Both the position numbers and the translations under genes were made by a program. From positions 1,426,001 to 1,490,000 of the forward strand of contig NZ_CP009247.1 in NCBI RefSeq assembly GCF_001941485.1: a stretch of 64,000 bases of DNA, written 5' to 3'. The first letter of the stretch is position 1; the number at the start of each line of letters is the position of its first letter. Below the pieces are notes generated by a model that saw only the letters and a list, made by a program, of their open reading frames with translations, did no database searches and was not told where the DNA came from. Of this stretch, positions 53,547 through 62,618 are shown piece by piece. The stretch is from Corynebacterium frankenforstense DSM 45800. Its GTDB lineage: Bacteria; Actinomycetota; Actinomycetes; Mycobacteriales; Mycobacteriaceae.

Positions 53547-55381
53547 GCGGCGTGCACCGGGTAGCGGGTGGCCAGCCCGTTCTGCGCGGAGCGGATGACC
53601 TGGAAGGAGTCGCGCAGGACGTCGCGGTCGGTACGCGCCAGGCGGGCGGGGTCGATGTGGTAGTCGGGGTGTTCGCCCGCGCGCAGCTGGGCGGCCTGGT
53701 GGCGCAGGGCGATGGCCTGCAGGCAGTCGAAGGCGGCGGTGAGGTCGCGGGCGCCCTGCGCGGAGAGGTCGCCCTCGGCCAGGCGATCGCGGGTGGAGGT
53801 GGCCGTCGACCCCGCGGCGAGCGCGCTCAGCCGCGCGATCTGCACCACGGCGTGCAGCCCGCCCTTCTTGACGTCCAGGGTGCTGGCGTAGTCGCCGCCG
53901 CGCTCGACGACGAGCCCGCGGAAGAAGCTCAGCGGCGGCTGGCGCCGGGCGGCGAGCGTGGCCAGGTGGACGTGGAGGCGCCTCGAGCCCTTCGCCGCGC
54001 TGACGGCGGCCGCGCGCACCCGGGCGGCCAGGCGCTCGTCGCCGTGCACGACGCGCAGGTCGAAGAAGGTCTGGGCGTGCAGCAGGGCGTCCGGCCCCGG
54101 GGCGGTGGCCCAGGCGGTGAAGGTATCCTCCCAGGCCCGTGCGGTCATCCGCCACCCGGGGTTGAGCGCCATCATCTCGCCCGGACAGAGCACCTGGCCG
54201 GCGGCGTCGAGGCCGTGGCAGACGTACTGGGCCAGGCGGGCGAAGTAGGCGCCGTGGGCCGCATCCTCGAAGTCGTCGGCGAGGATGAGCGCGTTGTCCT
54301 GGTCACTGGCGAGCATGGTCTCGCCGCGGCCCTGGGAGCCGAGCACGACGAAGGCGTAGTCGACCGGCGGGGTGCCCAGCTCCTCCTCGGCGAGCTCGCA
54401 CAGGCGCACGGCCACGGCGTCGACGAGCGCGGTCATGATGGTGCCGGCCTCGGCTCCCCCGGTCCCGCGCTCGACGAAGCGGGCCGTGACCTCCGCGGCG
54501 TGCCGGAAGGCCCCGGTGAGCTGCCCGGGCTCGGCGGCGCGCGCCAGGTCGGCGGCCAGGTACACGGGGTCCTGGCGCATGAGTGCCATCACGTCGCCGG
54601 TGGTGATCACCCCGACCAGCTCCGCGCCGTCGACGACGGGCAGGTGGTTGGCCCCCAGGCGCGCCAGGGTCAGCAGGGCCGCCAGCGCCGGCTCGCCGGG
54701 GGCGACGGTCGCGGGCTCCGGGGTCATCACGCGTGCCACCGGGGCGCTCGGGTCCACCCCGGCGGCGAGGACGCGGCCGCGCAGGTCGCGGTCGGTGAGG
54801 ATGCCGGTGAGCCGCCCGGAGTCGGTGACCATCAGGCTCGAGGAGCGGGCTGCCTCCATCGCCCGGGCCGCCGCGGCGATCGACTCGCCGGGTCCCACGG
54901 TGTGCGCCCCGTGGCTCATCAGCTCGGCGACCGGGGTGGACAGGGCCTGGAAGCGGGTGTCGTGCAGCTCGTCGACGGCGGCGCGCATGCGCTTCGTCGC
55001 CGAGTCGAAGTAGCGGCGCAGCACCGGGTGGCCGGCGTGCAGCCCGGCGAAGACCTCCCGCGGCATGACCAGCACCAGGCTGTCCTCGACGGTGACCATC
55101 TGATAGATCGACTCGGGTTCGCCGACCAGAGTCGAGTAGCCGAAGTAGTCGCCCTCGCCGCGGCGGTCGAGCAGCACCTGGCCGGAGAGCACGTCCACGG
55201 CCCCGGAGCGCAGGATGAACATCGCGTCGTTGGTCTCGCCCTCGGTGAGCAGCTCCTCGCCGCGGCGCACGTAGCGCATGGTCAGCTTCGCCGGCAGGCG
55301 GTCGAGCTCCTCGGCGGGCAACCGGGAGAACGGCTCGTGGGCGGCGAGGAAGTCGCGGACCTCACGCAATTCGGCGGACAT
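53543..55381 (-). CDS. cNMP-binding/CBS/DUF294 nucleotidyltransferase-like protein
   Basis: A 612-residue cytoplasmic protein in three parts. A cyclic-nucleotide-binding domain lies at about 12-125 (GEELLTEGETNDAMFILRSG). A CBS pair at 148-270 (VAELMSHGAHTVGPGES, RVMTPEPATVAPGEPALAAL) probably senses adenine nucleotides. A DUF294 nucleotidyltransferase-fold domain has GSQGRGETMLASDQDNAL at 349-366, the G-S...D-x-D signature, followed by DUF294_C to the end. The architecture is the regulator type related to GlnD/GlnE heads. ATG 55381 lies 6 nt after TAGGGT (55393-55388): leaderless and divergent from fadH. It is coupled to the exonuclease. Confidence 0.93.
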   Translation of the reverse strand: MSAELREVRDFLAAHEPFSRLPAEELDRLPAKLTMRYVRRGEELLTEGETNDAMFILRSGAVDVLSGQVLLDRRGEGDYFGYSTLVGEPESIYQMVTVEDSLVLVMPREVFAGLHAGHPVLRRYFDSATKRMRAAVDELHDTRFQALSTPVAELMSHGAHTVGPGESIAAAARAMEAARSSSLMVTDSGRLTGILTDRDLRGRVLAAGVDPSAPVARVMTPEPATVAPGEPALAALLTLARLGANHLPVVDGAELVGVITTGDVMALMRQDPVYLAADLARAAEPGQLTGAFRHAAEVTARFVERGTGGAEAGTIMTALVDAVAVRLCELAEEELGTPPVDYAFVVLGSQGRGETMLASDQDNALILADDFEDAAHGAYFARLAQYVCHGLDAAGQVLCPGEMMALNPGWRMTARAWEDTFTAWATAPGPDALLHAQTFFDLRVVHGDERLAARVRAAAVSAAKGSRRLHVHLATLAARRQPPLSFFRGLVVERGGDYASTLDVKKGGLHAVVQIARLSALAAGSTATSTRDRLAEGDLSAQGARDLTAAFDCLQAIALRHQAAQLRAGEHPDYHIDPARLARTDRDVLRDSFQVIRSAQNGLATRYPVHAA

Positions 55382-55387
55382 GCGCCA

Positions 55388-55404
55388 ACCCTAGCAAGTA
55401 ACCT
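55388..55404. promoter_or_regulatory. Back-to-back leaderless promoters in a 30-bp gap
   Basis: TAGGGT (55393-55388, minus) and TAACCT (55399-55404, plus) lie 5 bp apart. Each is 6-7 nt from its gene's ATG. Any -35 contacts must fall inside the opposite gene's first codons. Confidence 0.68.
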
Positions 55405-55411
55405 GTGTCAC

Positions 55412-57478
55412 ATGTCTGATTCCCGGCACGAGACCGTCACCCCCTTCCCGCACCTGATGCGCCCGCTGCGCATCGGCGGGATCGAGCTGCCCAACCGCAC
55501 CGTGATGGGCTCCATGCACACCGGGCTGGAGGACCGCCACCGCGACGCCGGCCGGCTCGGCGCCTTCTACGCCGAACGCGCCCGCGGCGGGGTCGGCCTC
55601 ATCGTCACCGGCGGCATCGCCCCCTCGGCCACCGGCAAGCTGCAGCCCCTGGCCGGCACGCTCACCTCTCGCGGGGACGTCGCCGCGCACCGCCGGGTCA
55701 CCGACGCCGTGCACGCCGCCGGCGGACTGATCGCCGTCCAGCTGCTGCACGCCGGGCGCTACGGGGTCACCCCGCTCAAGACCGCGCCGGGCACCGAGCC
55801 ATCGCCGATCCACCCGTTCCGCCACATCCGCCTCAACGCCCCTCTGATCCGCCACGAGATCGCCGCCTTCGGCCGCGCCGCGGCACGAGCCGTGGCGGCC
55901 GGCTACGACGCCGTGGAGATCATGGGCGGCGAAGGTTACCTGATCAACCAGTTTTTGTGCCCGCGCACCAACGACCGCACCGACGACTGGGGCGGCGGCC
56001 CGGCCAACCGGCGCCGCTTCCTGCTCGAGGTCGTCTCCGCGATCCGCGGGCGCGTGCCGGCCGACTTCCCGGTCATCCTGCGCCAGTCCGTCGCCGACCT
56101 GGTCGAGGGCGGGCAGACCTTCGAGGAGATCGCCGAGACCGCCCGGGCCTGCGCGCGCCTGGGTGTCGACGCGATCAACACCGACATCGGCTGGCACGAG
56201 TCGCGGGTTCCCACCATCGTCACCTCCGTGCCGCGCGCCGCCTTCGTCGACTTCACCGAGAACCTGCGCGACGTCGTCGATCTGCCGCTGATCGCCGCCA
56301 ACCGCATCAACACCCCCGAGGTCGCCGAGGAGATCCTGGCCCGCGGCCGCGTCGACGCCGTCGCCCTGGCCCGCCCGCTGCTCGCCGACCCCCACTTCGT
56401 GGCCAAGGCCGCCGCCGGCTCCCCGGAGCGGATCAACACCTGCATCGGCTGCAACCAGGCCTGCCTCGACCACGCGTTCTCCGGAAAGCCCGTCTCCTGC
56501 CTGGTCAACCCGCGCGCCGGGCGCGAGACCACGCTGCGGCTGACACGCGCCCGCCGCCCGGTGCGCGTCGCCGTCGTCGGCGCGGGCCCGGCCGGGATGG
56601 CCGCCGCGGTCTCGGCCGCCGAGTGCGGCCACCGCGTCGACCTCTTCGAGGCCTCGGGGCACCTCGGCGGGCAGTTCGCGCTCGCCGCCGAGATCCCCGG
56701 CAAGGAGGAGTTCGCCGAGACCCTGCGCTACTTCACCGTGCGCCTGGAGGAGACCGGCGTGAACGTCCACCTCAACCGCCGGGTGGCGGCCGGGGACCTC
56801 GCCGACCACGACCACGTGCTGCTGGCCACCGGCGTGCGCCCGCGTGTGCCCGACATCGAGGGCGTGGACCACCCGAGCGTGTGCACCTACGCCGACGTGC
56901 TCTCCGGACGCGTGGAGCCGGCCGGCACCGTCGCCGTGCTGGGCGCCGGAGGCATCGGCTTCGATGTCACCGAGTGGCTGACCACCAAGGAGTCCCCGAC
57001 GCTCGACCTGGCCGCCTGGGAGCGCGAGTGGGGCGTCAGCCGCGACCCGGACAACCCCGGCTTCGTCACGGAGCCCGTTCCGGACGCACCGGCGCGCCGG
57101 GTGACCATGCTGCAGCGCACCGAGGGCAAGATGGGCCGCAGGCTCGGCAAGACCACCGGCTGGGTGCATCGCGCGGCCGTGCGGGCCAAGGGCGTCGAGC
57201 AGATCTCCGGGGTGACCTACCGCTTCATCGACGACGCCGGAGTGCACGTCACCCTCTCCGACGGCAGCGCGCACACGGTCGCCGCCGACACCGTGGTGCT
57301 GTGCACGGGCCAGGTCTCCGAGCGCGCGCTGGTCGAGCCCCTCGAGCGCCTCGGTGTCCCCGTCACCGTCATCGGCGGCGCGGACGTGGCCGCCGAGCTC
57401 GACGCCAAGCGCGCCATCCGCCAGGGCACCGAGGCCGCGGCCGCCATCGACGACCGCGTGCGCGTGCCCGTGCACTGA
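55412..57478 (+). CDS. fadH: FadH-like NADPH-dependent 2,4-dienoyl-CoA reductase
   Basis: A 688-residue OYE-type flavoenzyme. The N-terminal FMN barrel (1-345) has VQLLHAGRYG, GYDAVEIMGGEGYLINQFL and VDAVALARPLLADP. A [4Fe-4S] site follows (CIGCNQACLDHAF then SCLVNPRAG), then an FAD/NAD(P)H reductase half (VAVVGAGPAGMAAAVSA, VAVLGAGGIGFDVTEWL). It reduces polyunsaturated enoyl-CoA in beta-oxidation; related enzymes act on other enones. No other beta-oxidation genes are adjacent. ATG 55412 lies 7 nt after TAACCT: predicted leaderless. Confidence 0.93.
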   Translation: MSDSRHETVTPFPHLMRPLRIGGIELPNRTVMGSMHTGLEDRHRDAGRLGAFYAERARGGVGLIVTGGIAPSATGKLQPLAGTLTSRGDVAAHRRVTDAVHAAGGLIAVQLLHAGRYGVTPLKTAPGTEPSPIHPFRHIRLNAPLIRHEIAAFGRAAARAVAAGYDAVEIMGGEGYLINQFLCPRTNDRTDDWGGGPANRRRFLLEVVSAIRGRVPADFPVILRQSVADLVEGGQTFEEIAETARACARLGVDAINTDIGWHESRVPTIVTSVPRAAFVDFTENLRDVVDLPLIAANRINTPEVAEEILARGRVDAVALARPLLADPHFVAKAAAGSPERINTCIGCNQACLDHAFSGKPVSCLVNPRAGRETTLRLTRARRPVRVAVVGAGPAGMAAAVSAAECGHRVDLFEASGHLGGQFALAAEIPGKEEFAETLRYFTVRLEETGVNVHLNRRVAAGDLADHDHVLLATGVRPRVPDIEGVDHPSVCTYADVLSGRVEPAGTVAVLGAGGIGFDVTEWLTTKESPTLDLAAWEREWGVSRDPDNPGFVTEPVPDAPARRVTMLQRTEGKMGRRLGKTTGWVHRAAVRAKGVEQISGVTYRFIDDAGVHVTLSDGSAHTVAADTVVLCTGQVSERALVEPLERLGVPVTVIGGADVAAELDAKRAIRQGTEAAAAIDDRVRVPVH

Positions 57479-57504
57479 GCCGCCCACGTTGGTTCCCACC
57501 CACG

Positions 57505-57519
57505 CTTGACGACGCCGCG
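57505..57519 (+). repeat. Dispersed short motif, copy 8
   Basis: CTTGACGACGCCGCG, 27 bp after the fadH stop and next to a hairpin GTGCCACG-CCA-CGTGGCAC (57520-57538). Confidence 0.6.
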
Positions 57520-57540
57520 TGCCACGCCACGTGGCACGAA

Positions 57541-57571
57541 AAAGCCGACGTCGCGGGGCGCGACGTCGGCA
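57541..57571 (-). terminator. leuB terminator built from the dispersed motif
   Basis: A perfect 12-bp stem GCCGACGTCGCG (57545-57556) / CGCGACGTCGGC (57560-57571) with loop GGG, followed on the minus strand by TTTTTCG. The upstream arm, read from leuB, is the motif AATTGCCGACGTCGCG (57575-57560). Confidence 0.92.
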
Positions 57572-57584
57572 ATTCCCGGGTGCT

Positions 57585-58607
57585 TCAGGCCCGCACGGCG
57601 GCGGCGATGCGGTTGCCGACCTCGGTGGTGCGCACCGGGGCGCCCGGCTCGCGGGACAGGGCGTCGGCGGCGACGGTCTCCTCGATGCGGCGGGCGTTGT
57701 CCTCGTCGCCGAGGTGGCGCAGCAGCAGAGCGGCCGAGAGGATCGCGGCGGAGGGGTCGGCCACGCCGGTGCCGGCGATGTCCGGCGCGGAGCCGTGGAC
57801 GGGCTCGAACATCGACGGGTTGGCGCGCGTGGAGTCGATGTTGCCGGAGGCGGCCAGGCCGATGCCGCCGGTGACGGCGCCGGCCAGGTCGGTCAGGATG
57901 TCGCCGAAGAGGTTGTCGGTGACGATGACGTCGAAGCGGCCCGGGTCGGTGACCATGTAGATCGTCGCGGCGTCGATGTGGCAGTAGTCGACCGTGACGT
58001 CCGGGTACTCCTCCCCGACCTCGGCGACGGTGCGCTGCCACAGGTCGCCGGCGTTGACCAGCACGTTGGTCTTGTGCACCAGGGTCAGGTGCCGGCGGCG
58101 GCCGTTCGCGCGCTCGAAGGCGTCGCGCACGACGCGCTCGACACCGTAGCGGGTGTTCTGGGAGACCTCACTGGCGACCTCGTGGGGCGTGCCCTCGCGC
58201 AGGGTGCCGCCGTTGCCGCAGTAGAGGCCCTCGGTGCCCTCGCGCACGACGACGAAGTCGATCTCGCCGGGCTCGGCCAGCGGGGAGGCCTCGGGGCGGT
58301 GGAGCTTCGCGGGGCGCAGGTTGACGTGGTGGTCCAGCTTGAAGCGCATGGCCAGCAGCAGGCCGCGCTCCAGGACGCCCGGCGGGACCTCGCCGGGCGA
58401 GCCGATGGCGCCCAGCAGGATCGCGTCGTGCTCGCGCAGGCGGGCCAGGTCCTCCTCCGGCAGCAGCTCGCCGGTGCGCAGGTAGCGCCGGGCGCCGAGG
58501 TCGAACTCGGTGATCTCGACGTCGTCGCGGACCGCCTGGAGGACCTTGAGGGCCTCCGCGGTGACCTCCGGGCCGATGCCGTCTCCGCCGATCACTGCCA
58601 GTTTCAT
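57585..58607 (-). CDS. leuB: 3-Isopropylmalate dehydrogenase
   Basis: A 340-residue enzyme oxidising and decarboxylating 3-isopropylmalate in leucine synthesis. Conserved blocks are [65 protein letters not shown] and [16 protein letters not shown] 58607 has AAAGGAAT 10 nt upstream. It follows serA on the same strand but has a terminator hairpin between them, so it has its own promoter. In C. glutamicum leuB is an LtbR target. Confidence 0.97.
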   Translation of the reverse strand: MKLAVIGGDGIGPEVTAEALKVLQAVRDDVEITEFDLGARRYLRTGELLPEEDLARLREHDAILLGAIGSPGEVPPGVLERGLLLAMRFKLDHHVNLRPAKLHRPEASPLAEPGEIDFVVVREGTEGLYCGNGGTLREGTPHEVASEVSQNTRYGVERVVRDAFERANGRRRHLTLVHKTNVLVNAGDLWQRTVAEVGEEYPDVTVDYCHIDAATIYMVTDPGRFDVIVTDNLFGDILTDLAGAVTGGIGLAASGNIDSTRANPSMFEPVHGSAPDIAGTGVADPSAAILSAALLLRHLGDEDNARRIEETVAADALSREPGAPVRTTEVGNRIAAAVRA

Positions 58608-58776
58608 GTTGCGGGATTCCTTTCTCGCCTAGTGGGCTTTCGTCCACCCTACAACGTGCTCGGCCGACGCACGTGCGCACCCTCATTTTCGGGGGTGACG
58701 CCTGCGGAGACGCCGGTGGACGCGCCGGCGGAAGCAGTGGCGGAAGCGGTGGCGGCGACGCACCCGGACACACCAC

Positions 58777-58814
58777 GGCCCCCGGGGCGTCCGTCCGTGG
58801 ACGCCGCGGGGGCC
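58777..58814 (-). terminator. Terminator of serA
   Basis: The stem GGCCCCCGGGGCGTCC / GGACGCCGCGGGGGCC with a 6-nt loop, 18 bp after the serA stop. Upstream of leuB it leaves a spacer with imperfect GGCGGAAGC repeats (58722-58755). Confidence 0.82.
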
Positions 58815-58831
58815 GGAGGGTCTGCCGGGGA

Positions 58832-60418
58832 CTATCCCAGGTTGAGCTGGACGGCGGTGGCGCCCAGGGCCGAGCAGATGTCCTCGACGAGCTCCTCGGG
58901 CACCTCGCGCTCGACGCGCAGGATCAGGGTGGCGCCGTCGCCCTTGGCGGCCTGGGTGAGCGCGGCGGCCTCGATGTTGATGTCGGCCTCGCCCAGGCGG
59001 GCACCGGCCTTACCCAGGGCACCGGGCACGTCGGTGTAGCGCAGGAAGAGGTTGTGGCCCTCCGCGCGCATGTCGACGCCGCGGCCGTTGATGCGCACGA
59101 TCTTCTCGACGCGCTCCAGGCCGGTCAGCGCACCGATGACGGTGGCGCGGGCGCCGTCGGCGCCGATGACGGTGACCTCGAGGACGGAGCGGTGGGTCGC
59201 CGACTCGGTGGCGGTGGAGACCTTCAGGTCCACGCCGCGCTCCTCGGCGATGCGCGGGGCGTTGACGAAGGTCACCGGCACCTGGGTGATCGCGGAGAAG
59301 AGGCCGCGCAGGGCGGACAGGCCCAGGCCGTCGACCTTCTCGGTGGACAGCTCGCCGCGGGCCTGCACGGACACGCTGTCGGGGGCCTCGCCGAGGAGAC
59401 GGCCGGCCAGCAGGCCGAGCTTGCGGGCCAGGTCCATCCAGGCGGCGACCTCCTCGCCGACGGCGCCGCCGGAGACGTTGACGGCGTCCGGGACGAACTC
59501 GCCGGCCAGGCACTTGAGCACGGAGGCGGCGACGTCGGTGCCGGCGCGGTCCTGCGCCTCGACCGTGGAGGCGCCCAGGTGCGGGGTGACGACGACCTCG
59601 TCGAGCGCGAACAGCGGCGAGTCGGTGCACGGCTCGGTGGAGTAGACGTCGAAGCCGGCGCCGCGGATCCGGCCGGCCTTGATGGCGTCGGCCAGGGCCT
59701 GCTCGTCGACCAGGCCGCCGCGGGCGGCGTTGATGATGATCTGCCCCTCCTTGGCCTTGCCCAGCAGCTCGGCGTCGAACATGCCGGCCGTCTCCGCGGT
59801 CTTGGGCAGGTGGATGGTCACGAAGTCGCTGCGCTGCATCAGCTCGTCGAGGTCGACGAGGTCGACGCCGAGCTGGGCGGCGCGCGCGGGGTTGGCGTAG
59901 GGGTCGTAGGCGACGATCTCGTCGACGTCGAAGGCACGCAGGCGCTGCGCGAAGAGCTGGCCGATGTGACCGAAGCCGACGATGCCGATCGTCTTGCCGA
60001 AGACCTCGACGCCCTTGAAGGAGGAGCGCTTCCACTCGGCGGCGCGCAGGGTCTTGTCCGCCGCCGGGATCTGACGGGCGGTCGACAGCAGCAGCGCGAT
60101 GGCGTGCTCGCAGGCGGAGTGGATGTTGGAGGTCGGCGCGTTGGCGACCATCACGCCGCGCTCGGTGGCGGCGTCGATGTCGACGTTGTCGAGGCCCACG
60201 CCGGCGCGGCCGACGATCTTCAGGTTCTCGGCGGCCTCGAGGACCTCGCGGTCCACGGTCGTCGCCGAGCGCACCAGCAGCGCGTCGGCCTCGGGAACGG
60301 CGGCCAGGAGCTCCGGACGGTTCGGACCGTCCACCCAGCGCACCTCAACGGAATCCCCCAGTGCCTCCACGGTGGAGGGTGCCAGCTTGTCGGCGATCAG
60401 AACGACTGGACGGCTCAC
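58832..60418 (-). CDS. serA: D-3-phosphoglycerate dehydrogenase, long type
   Basis: A 528-residue enzyme for the first step of serine synthesis. The NAD fold has [18 protein letters not shown] and the catalytic region [12 protein letters not shown] and [19 protein letters not shown]. An intervening domain (about 320-450) and a C-terminal ACT domain (455-528, [20 protein letters not shown]) mark the type I long form, which is usually serine-sensitive. GTG 60418 follows AGGAG by 10 nt; TAGAGT (60471-60466) is the likely -10. Confidence 0.97.
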   Translation of the reverse strand: MSRPVVLIADKLAPSTVEALGDSVEVRWVDGPNRPELLAAVPEADALLVRSATTVDREVLEAAENLKIVGRAGVGLDNVDIDAATERGVMVANAPTSNIHSACEHAIALLLSTARQIPAADKTLRAAEWKRSSFKGVEVFGKTIGIVGFGHIGQLFAQRLRAFDVDEIVAYDPYANPARAAQLGVDLVDLDELMQRSDFVTIHLPKTAETAGMFDAELLGKAKEGQIIINAARGGLVDEQALADAIKAGRIRGAGFDVYSTEPCTDSPLFALDEVVVTPHLGASTVEAQDRAGTDVAASVLKCLAGEFVPDAVNVSGGAVGEEVAAWMDLARKLGLLAGRLLGEAPDSVSVQARGELSTEKVDGLGLSALRGLFSAITQVPVTFVNAPRIAEERGVDLKVSTATESATHRSVLEVTVIGADGARATVIGALTGLERVEKIVRINGRGVDMRAEGHNLFLRYTDVPGALGKAGARLGEADINIEAAALTQAAKGDGATLILRVEREVPEELVEDICSALGATAVQLNLG

Positions 60419-60572
60419 GTCTTCTCGTCTCCTATGGTGTGTTCGTGCGATAAGGACCGCGGCTCACTCTACGCGCGGTATCGCAGATCACAGGCACCGC
60501 CCCTTGTTAACCTCACCCCCATCACCCCCGGGGTGGGCGGGGCGTTCCCCCGCAAGTGACGAACGGTGCCCC

Positions 60573-60605
60573 GACCGGAAGTGGGACACACCGTCCCACC
60601 GGTCC
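60573..60605 (-). terminator. Hairpin after the lipoprotein gene
   Basis: The outer stem GACCGG/CCGGTC and inner GTGGGAC/GTCCCAC around loop ACACC lie 25 bp after the lipoprotein stop. Confidence 0.7.
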
Positions 60606-60629
60606 GCCCCCGCCCCGTGGCCGGCACGC

Positions 60630-62465
60630 CTACTGGTAGGAGATGAACCAGGGCCGCGGCTCGACGGCGAAGGTCTGCTGCGCGTCGAACATCGGCTGGT
60701 CCTCGTCGAAGAAGTTCTTCCAGGCCATGTTCCAGACCGGGTCGAGCCCCTGGCGCAGCACGTTCCAGGTGTCGAACTTCTGCTCCGGCACACCGTGGCC
60801 GTCGGCGTGCAGCACGTAGGACAGCTCGGCGTGGTCGGTGTTGATCTGCTCGCGGTCGCGCAGCATCTGCACCTGGAACTGGTGGACCACGAAGGCCTTC
60901 TGCGGCAGGTTGTTGTCGCGCACGAGCTGGGCCAGCCACTCGGAGACCTCGTCGACCTCGTGGGCCTCCACGGAGCCGACGCGCTGGGCGGGCAGCTCGT
61001 CCGGTCCCATGTGCCACTCCGGGTCGAGAGCCAGGCCGACGTTCGGCCGCTTGAGCAGCTCCTCGTAGCGCTTGGCCTGGTCCAGGAAGTTGCCGCGGCC
61101 CGGCTGCAGGTCCAGCACGGCGTAGCCGCCGGCGTCGGTGATCGCGTCGACCCAGGGGGTCAGCTCCTCGATGGTGGCCTCGTTGGAGTAGTCGCCGTCC
61201 TCGCCGGGGAACTCGCTGGCGACGGTCGCGATGATCTCGAAGGTCGGGATGACCGGCTCGTCCTCGTCGATGGCCTGGTACTGATCGACGATGCCGCGCA
61301 CGTAGTCGACCGACTCCTGCGGCGGGCGCTCGCCCATCACGCCGAGGTCGCCGCCGGACGGGTGGCCGTAGAGGGCGACCATGCGCCGGCCCGGGAAGAC
61401 CAGGTGGCCGCCGCCGGGCAGCTCCGCGGTCTCGCGTGCCGAGGCCTCGATGGCGCCGGTGAGACGCTCGGCGGAGCCGAACTGCGCGCCGAGGGCGACC
61501 AGCGGGCGGTCGGCCAGACCGGCGACCGCCTTCGAGGCCTCCTCGCTCACGCGCGGGTCCGGGTAGTCCATGACGTAGACGTCGGCGCCGTAGGCGCGAG
61601 CGTTGGCGACGTCGACCGCCGGGGACTCCGGGGTGGCCAGGACCACCGGCGGGTTCTCCCGCGGGGTGGACACCGGCAGGGCGCCCTCGGCGTCGCCCGA
61701 CTCCCCGGACTGCTCCGCCTCGCCGCCGGACTTGTCCTTGTTCTCGTCCTTGTCTTCCGCCGGCTGCGCGTCCGGCGAGCCCTCCGCGCCGTCAGCGGCG
61801 GGGGCCTCACCCTCGGCCGGCGCGGCCTCGGCGGGCGCGGGGTTCTCCAGGCCGGCGCCGGGGGCGAGCTCCTGCGGGTTCTCGGCGTCGAACTCGGCGA
61901 GCGCACGCACCGCACCCTTGTCGGCGGGCACCTCGGTGCGCTCGAAACTCAGGCTCGTCAGCTGCTCCAGGCCGTCCTCGCCGGCCGGGGCGCGCACGAC
62001 GGTCAGGCCCTCGACGTCGGGGGCCTTGACGTCGCCGAAGGTCACGGCGATGCTCGCGCCCAGACGCTCGATCTCGTCGGCGACCTCGCCGGCCGTCTCG
62101 GGGGTGACCTCGAGCAGCGGGGCGTGGGCGGCGACGGCGGCGGAGGCCGCGCGCAGCTGGTCGGCCACATCCGGGCCGGCGAGCACGACGGACTCGGAGG
62201 AGTCGAAGAAGAGGGCGCTGGACTCCACGCCGGTGCCGGAGGCGTCGGCGAGGACCTGCGGGCGGTCGCCGAAGCGCTCGTCGACCTCGCGGTCGCGGTT
62301 CTGCTCCGCGGCCTCCTCGACGGAGGCGGCGGAGGTCGCGGCGGCCGTGTCCGACCCGTCGCCCTCCCCACTGTCCGAGCAGGAGGTCAACACCGTCGCC
62401 GCGATGGCGGCGGCGGCCGTGGCGGAGGTGGCGCGGAAGAGGAGGCGGCGCTTGTTCGTCGACAT
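60630..62465 (-). CDS. Large lipoprotein of unknown function
   Basis: A 611-residue exported lipoprotein. The signal peptide (1-27) ends in lipobox LTSC with Cys 28. After a short disordered part comes a cell-wall-binding-like region with the text [16 protein letters not shown] (about 75-170). An acidic Ala/Pro/Glu/Asp/Lys linker follows (190-265), then a C-terminal domain of about 320 residues that looks like a TIM-barrel hydrolase ([57 protein letters not shown]). The catalytic residues cannot be named. It precedes serA. ATG 62465 lies 8 nt after TAGACT (62479-62474): leaderless. Confidence 0.8.
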   Translation of the reverse strand: MSTNKRRLLFRATSATAAAAIAATVLTSCSDSGEGDGSDTAAATSAASVEEAAEQNRDREVDERFGDRPQVLADASGTGVESSALFFDSSESVVLAGPDVADQLRAASAAVAAHAPLLEVTPETAGEVADEIERLGASIAVTFGDVKAPDVEGLTVVRAPAGEDGLEQLTSLSFERTEVPADKGAVRALAEFDAENPQELAPGAGLENPAPAEAAPAEGEAPAADGAEGSPDAQPAEDKDENKDKSGGEAEQSGESGDAEGALPVSTPRENPPVVLATPESPAVDVANARAYGADVYVMDYPDPRVSEEASKAVAGLADRPLVALGAQFGSAERLTGAIEASARETAELPGGGHLVFPGRRMVALYGHPSGGDLGVMGERPPQESVDYVRGIVDQYQAIDEDEPVIPTFEIIATVASEFPGEDGDYSNEATIEELTPWVDAITDAGGYAVLDLQPGRGNFLDQAKRYEELLKRPNVGLALDPEWHMGPDELPAQRVGSVEAHEVDEVSEWLAQLVRDNNLPQKAFVVHQFQVQMLRDREQINTDHAELSYVLHADGHGVPEQKFDTWNVLRQGLDPVWNMAWKNFFDEDQPMFDAQQTFAVEPRPWFISYQ

Positions 62466-62618
62466 GTCTCGTGAGTCTAACGGTAAGCGCCGCGCGCCCG
62501 CCGTCCGCCCCGTGCGGCGCGTCATCCCCGCGCGGCGGCCCGGTACCCGGCCGGAACGCCCCGGTCCCCCGTGGCGCGCCGCCGCCCCGTGCGGCGCGCC
62601 CGACCCCCGATCTCTCGG

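Noticed and set aside
53552..57478. A 1308-codon frame extending fadH to the left
   Set aside because: The extension is antisense to the DUF294 gene; the FadH family starts at MSDSRHET, where a leaderless promoter is found.
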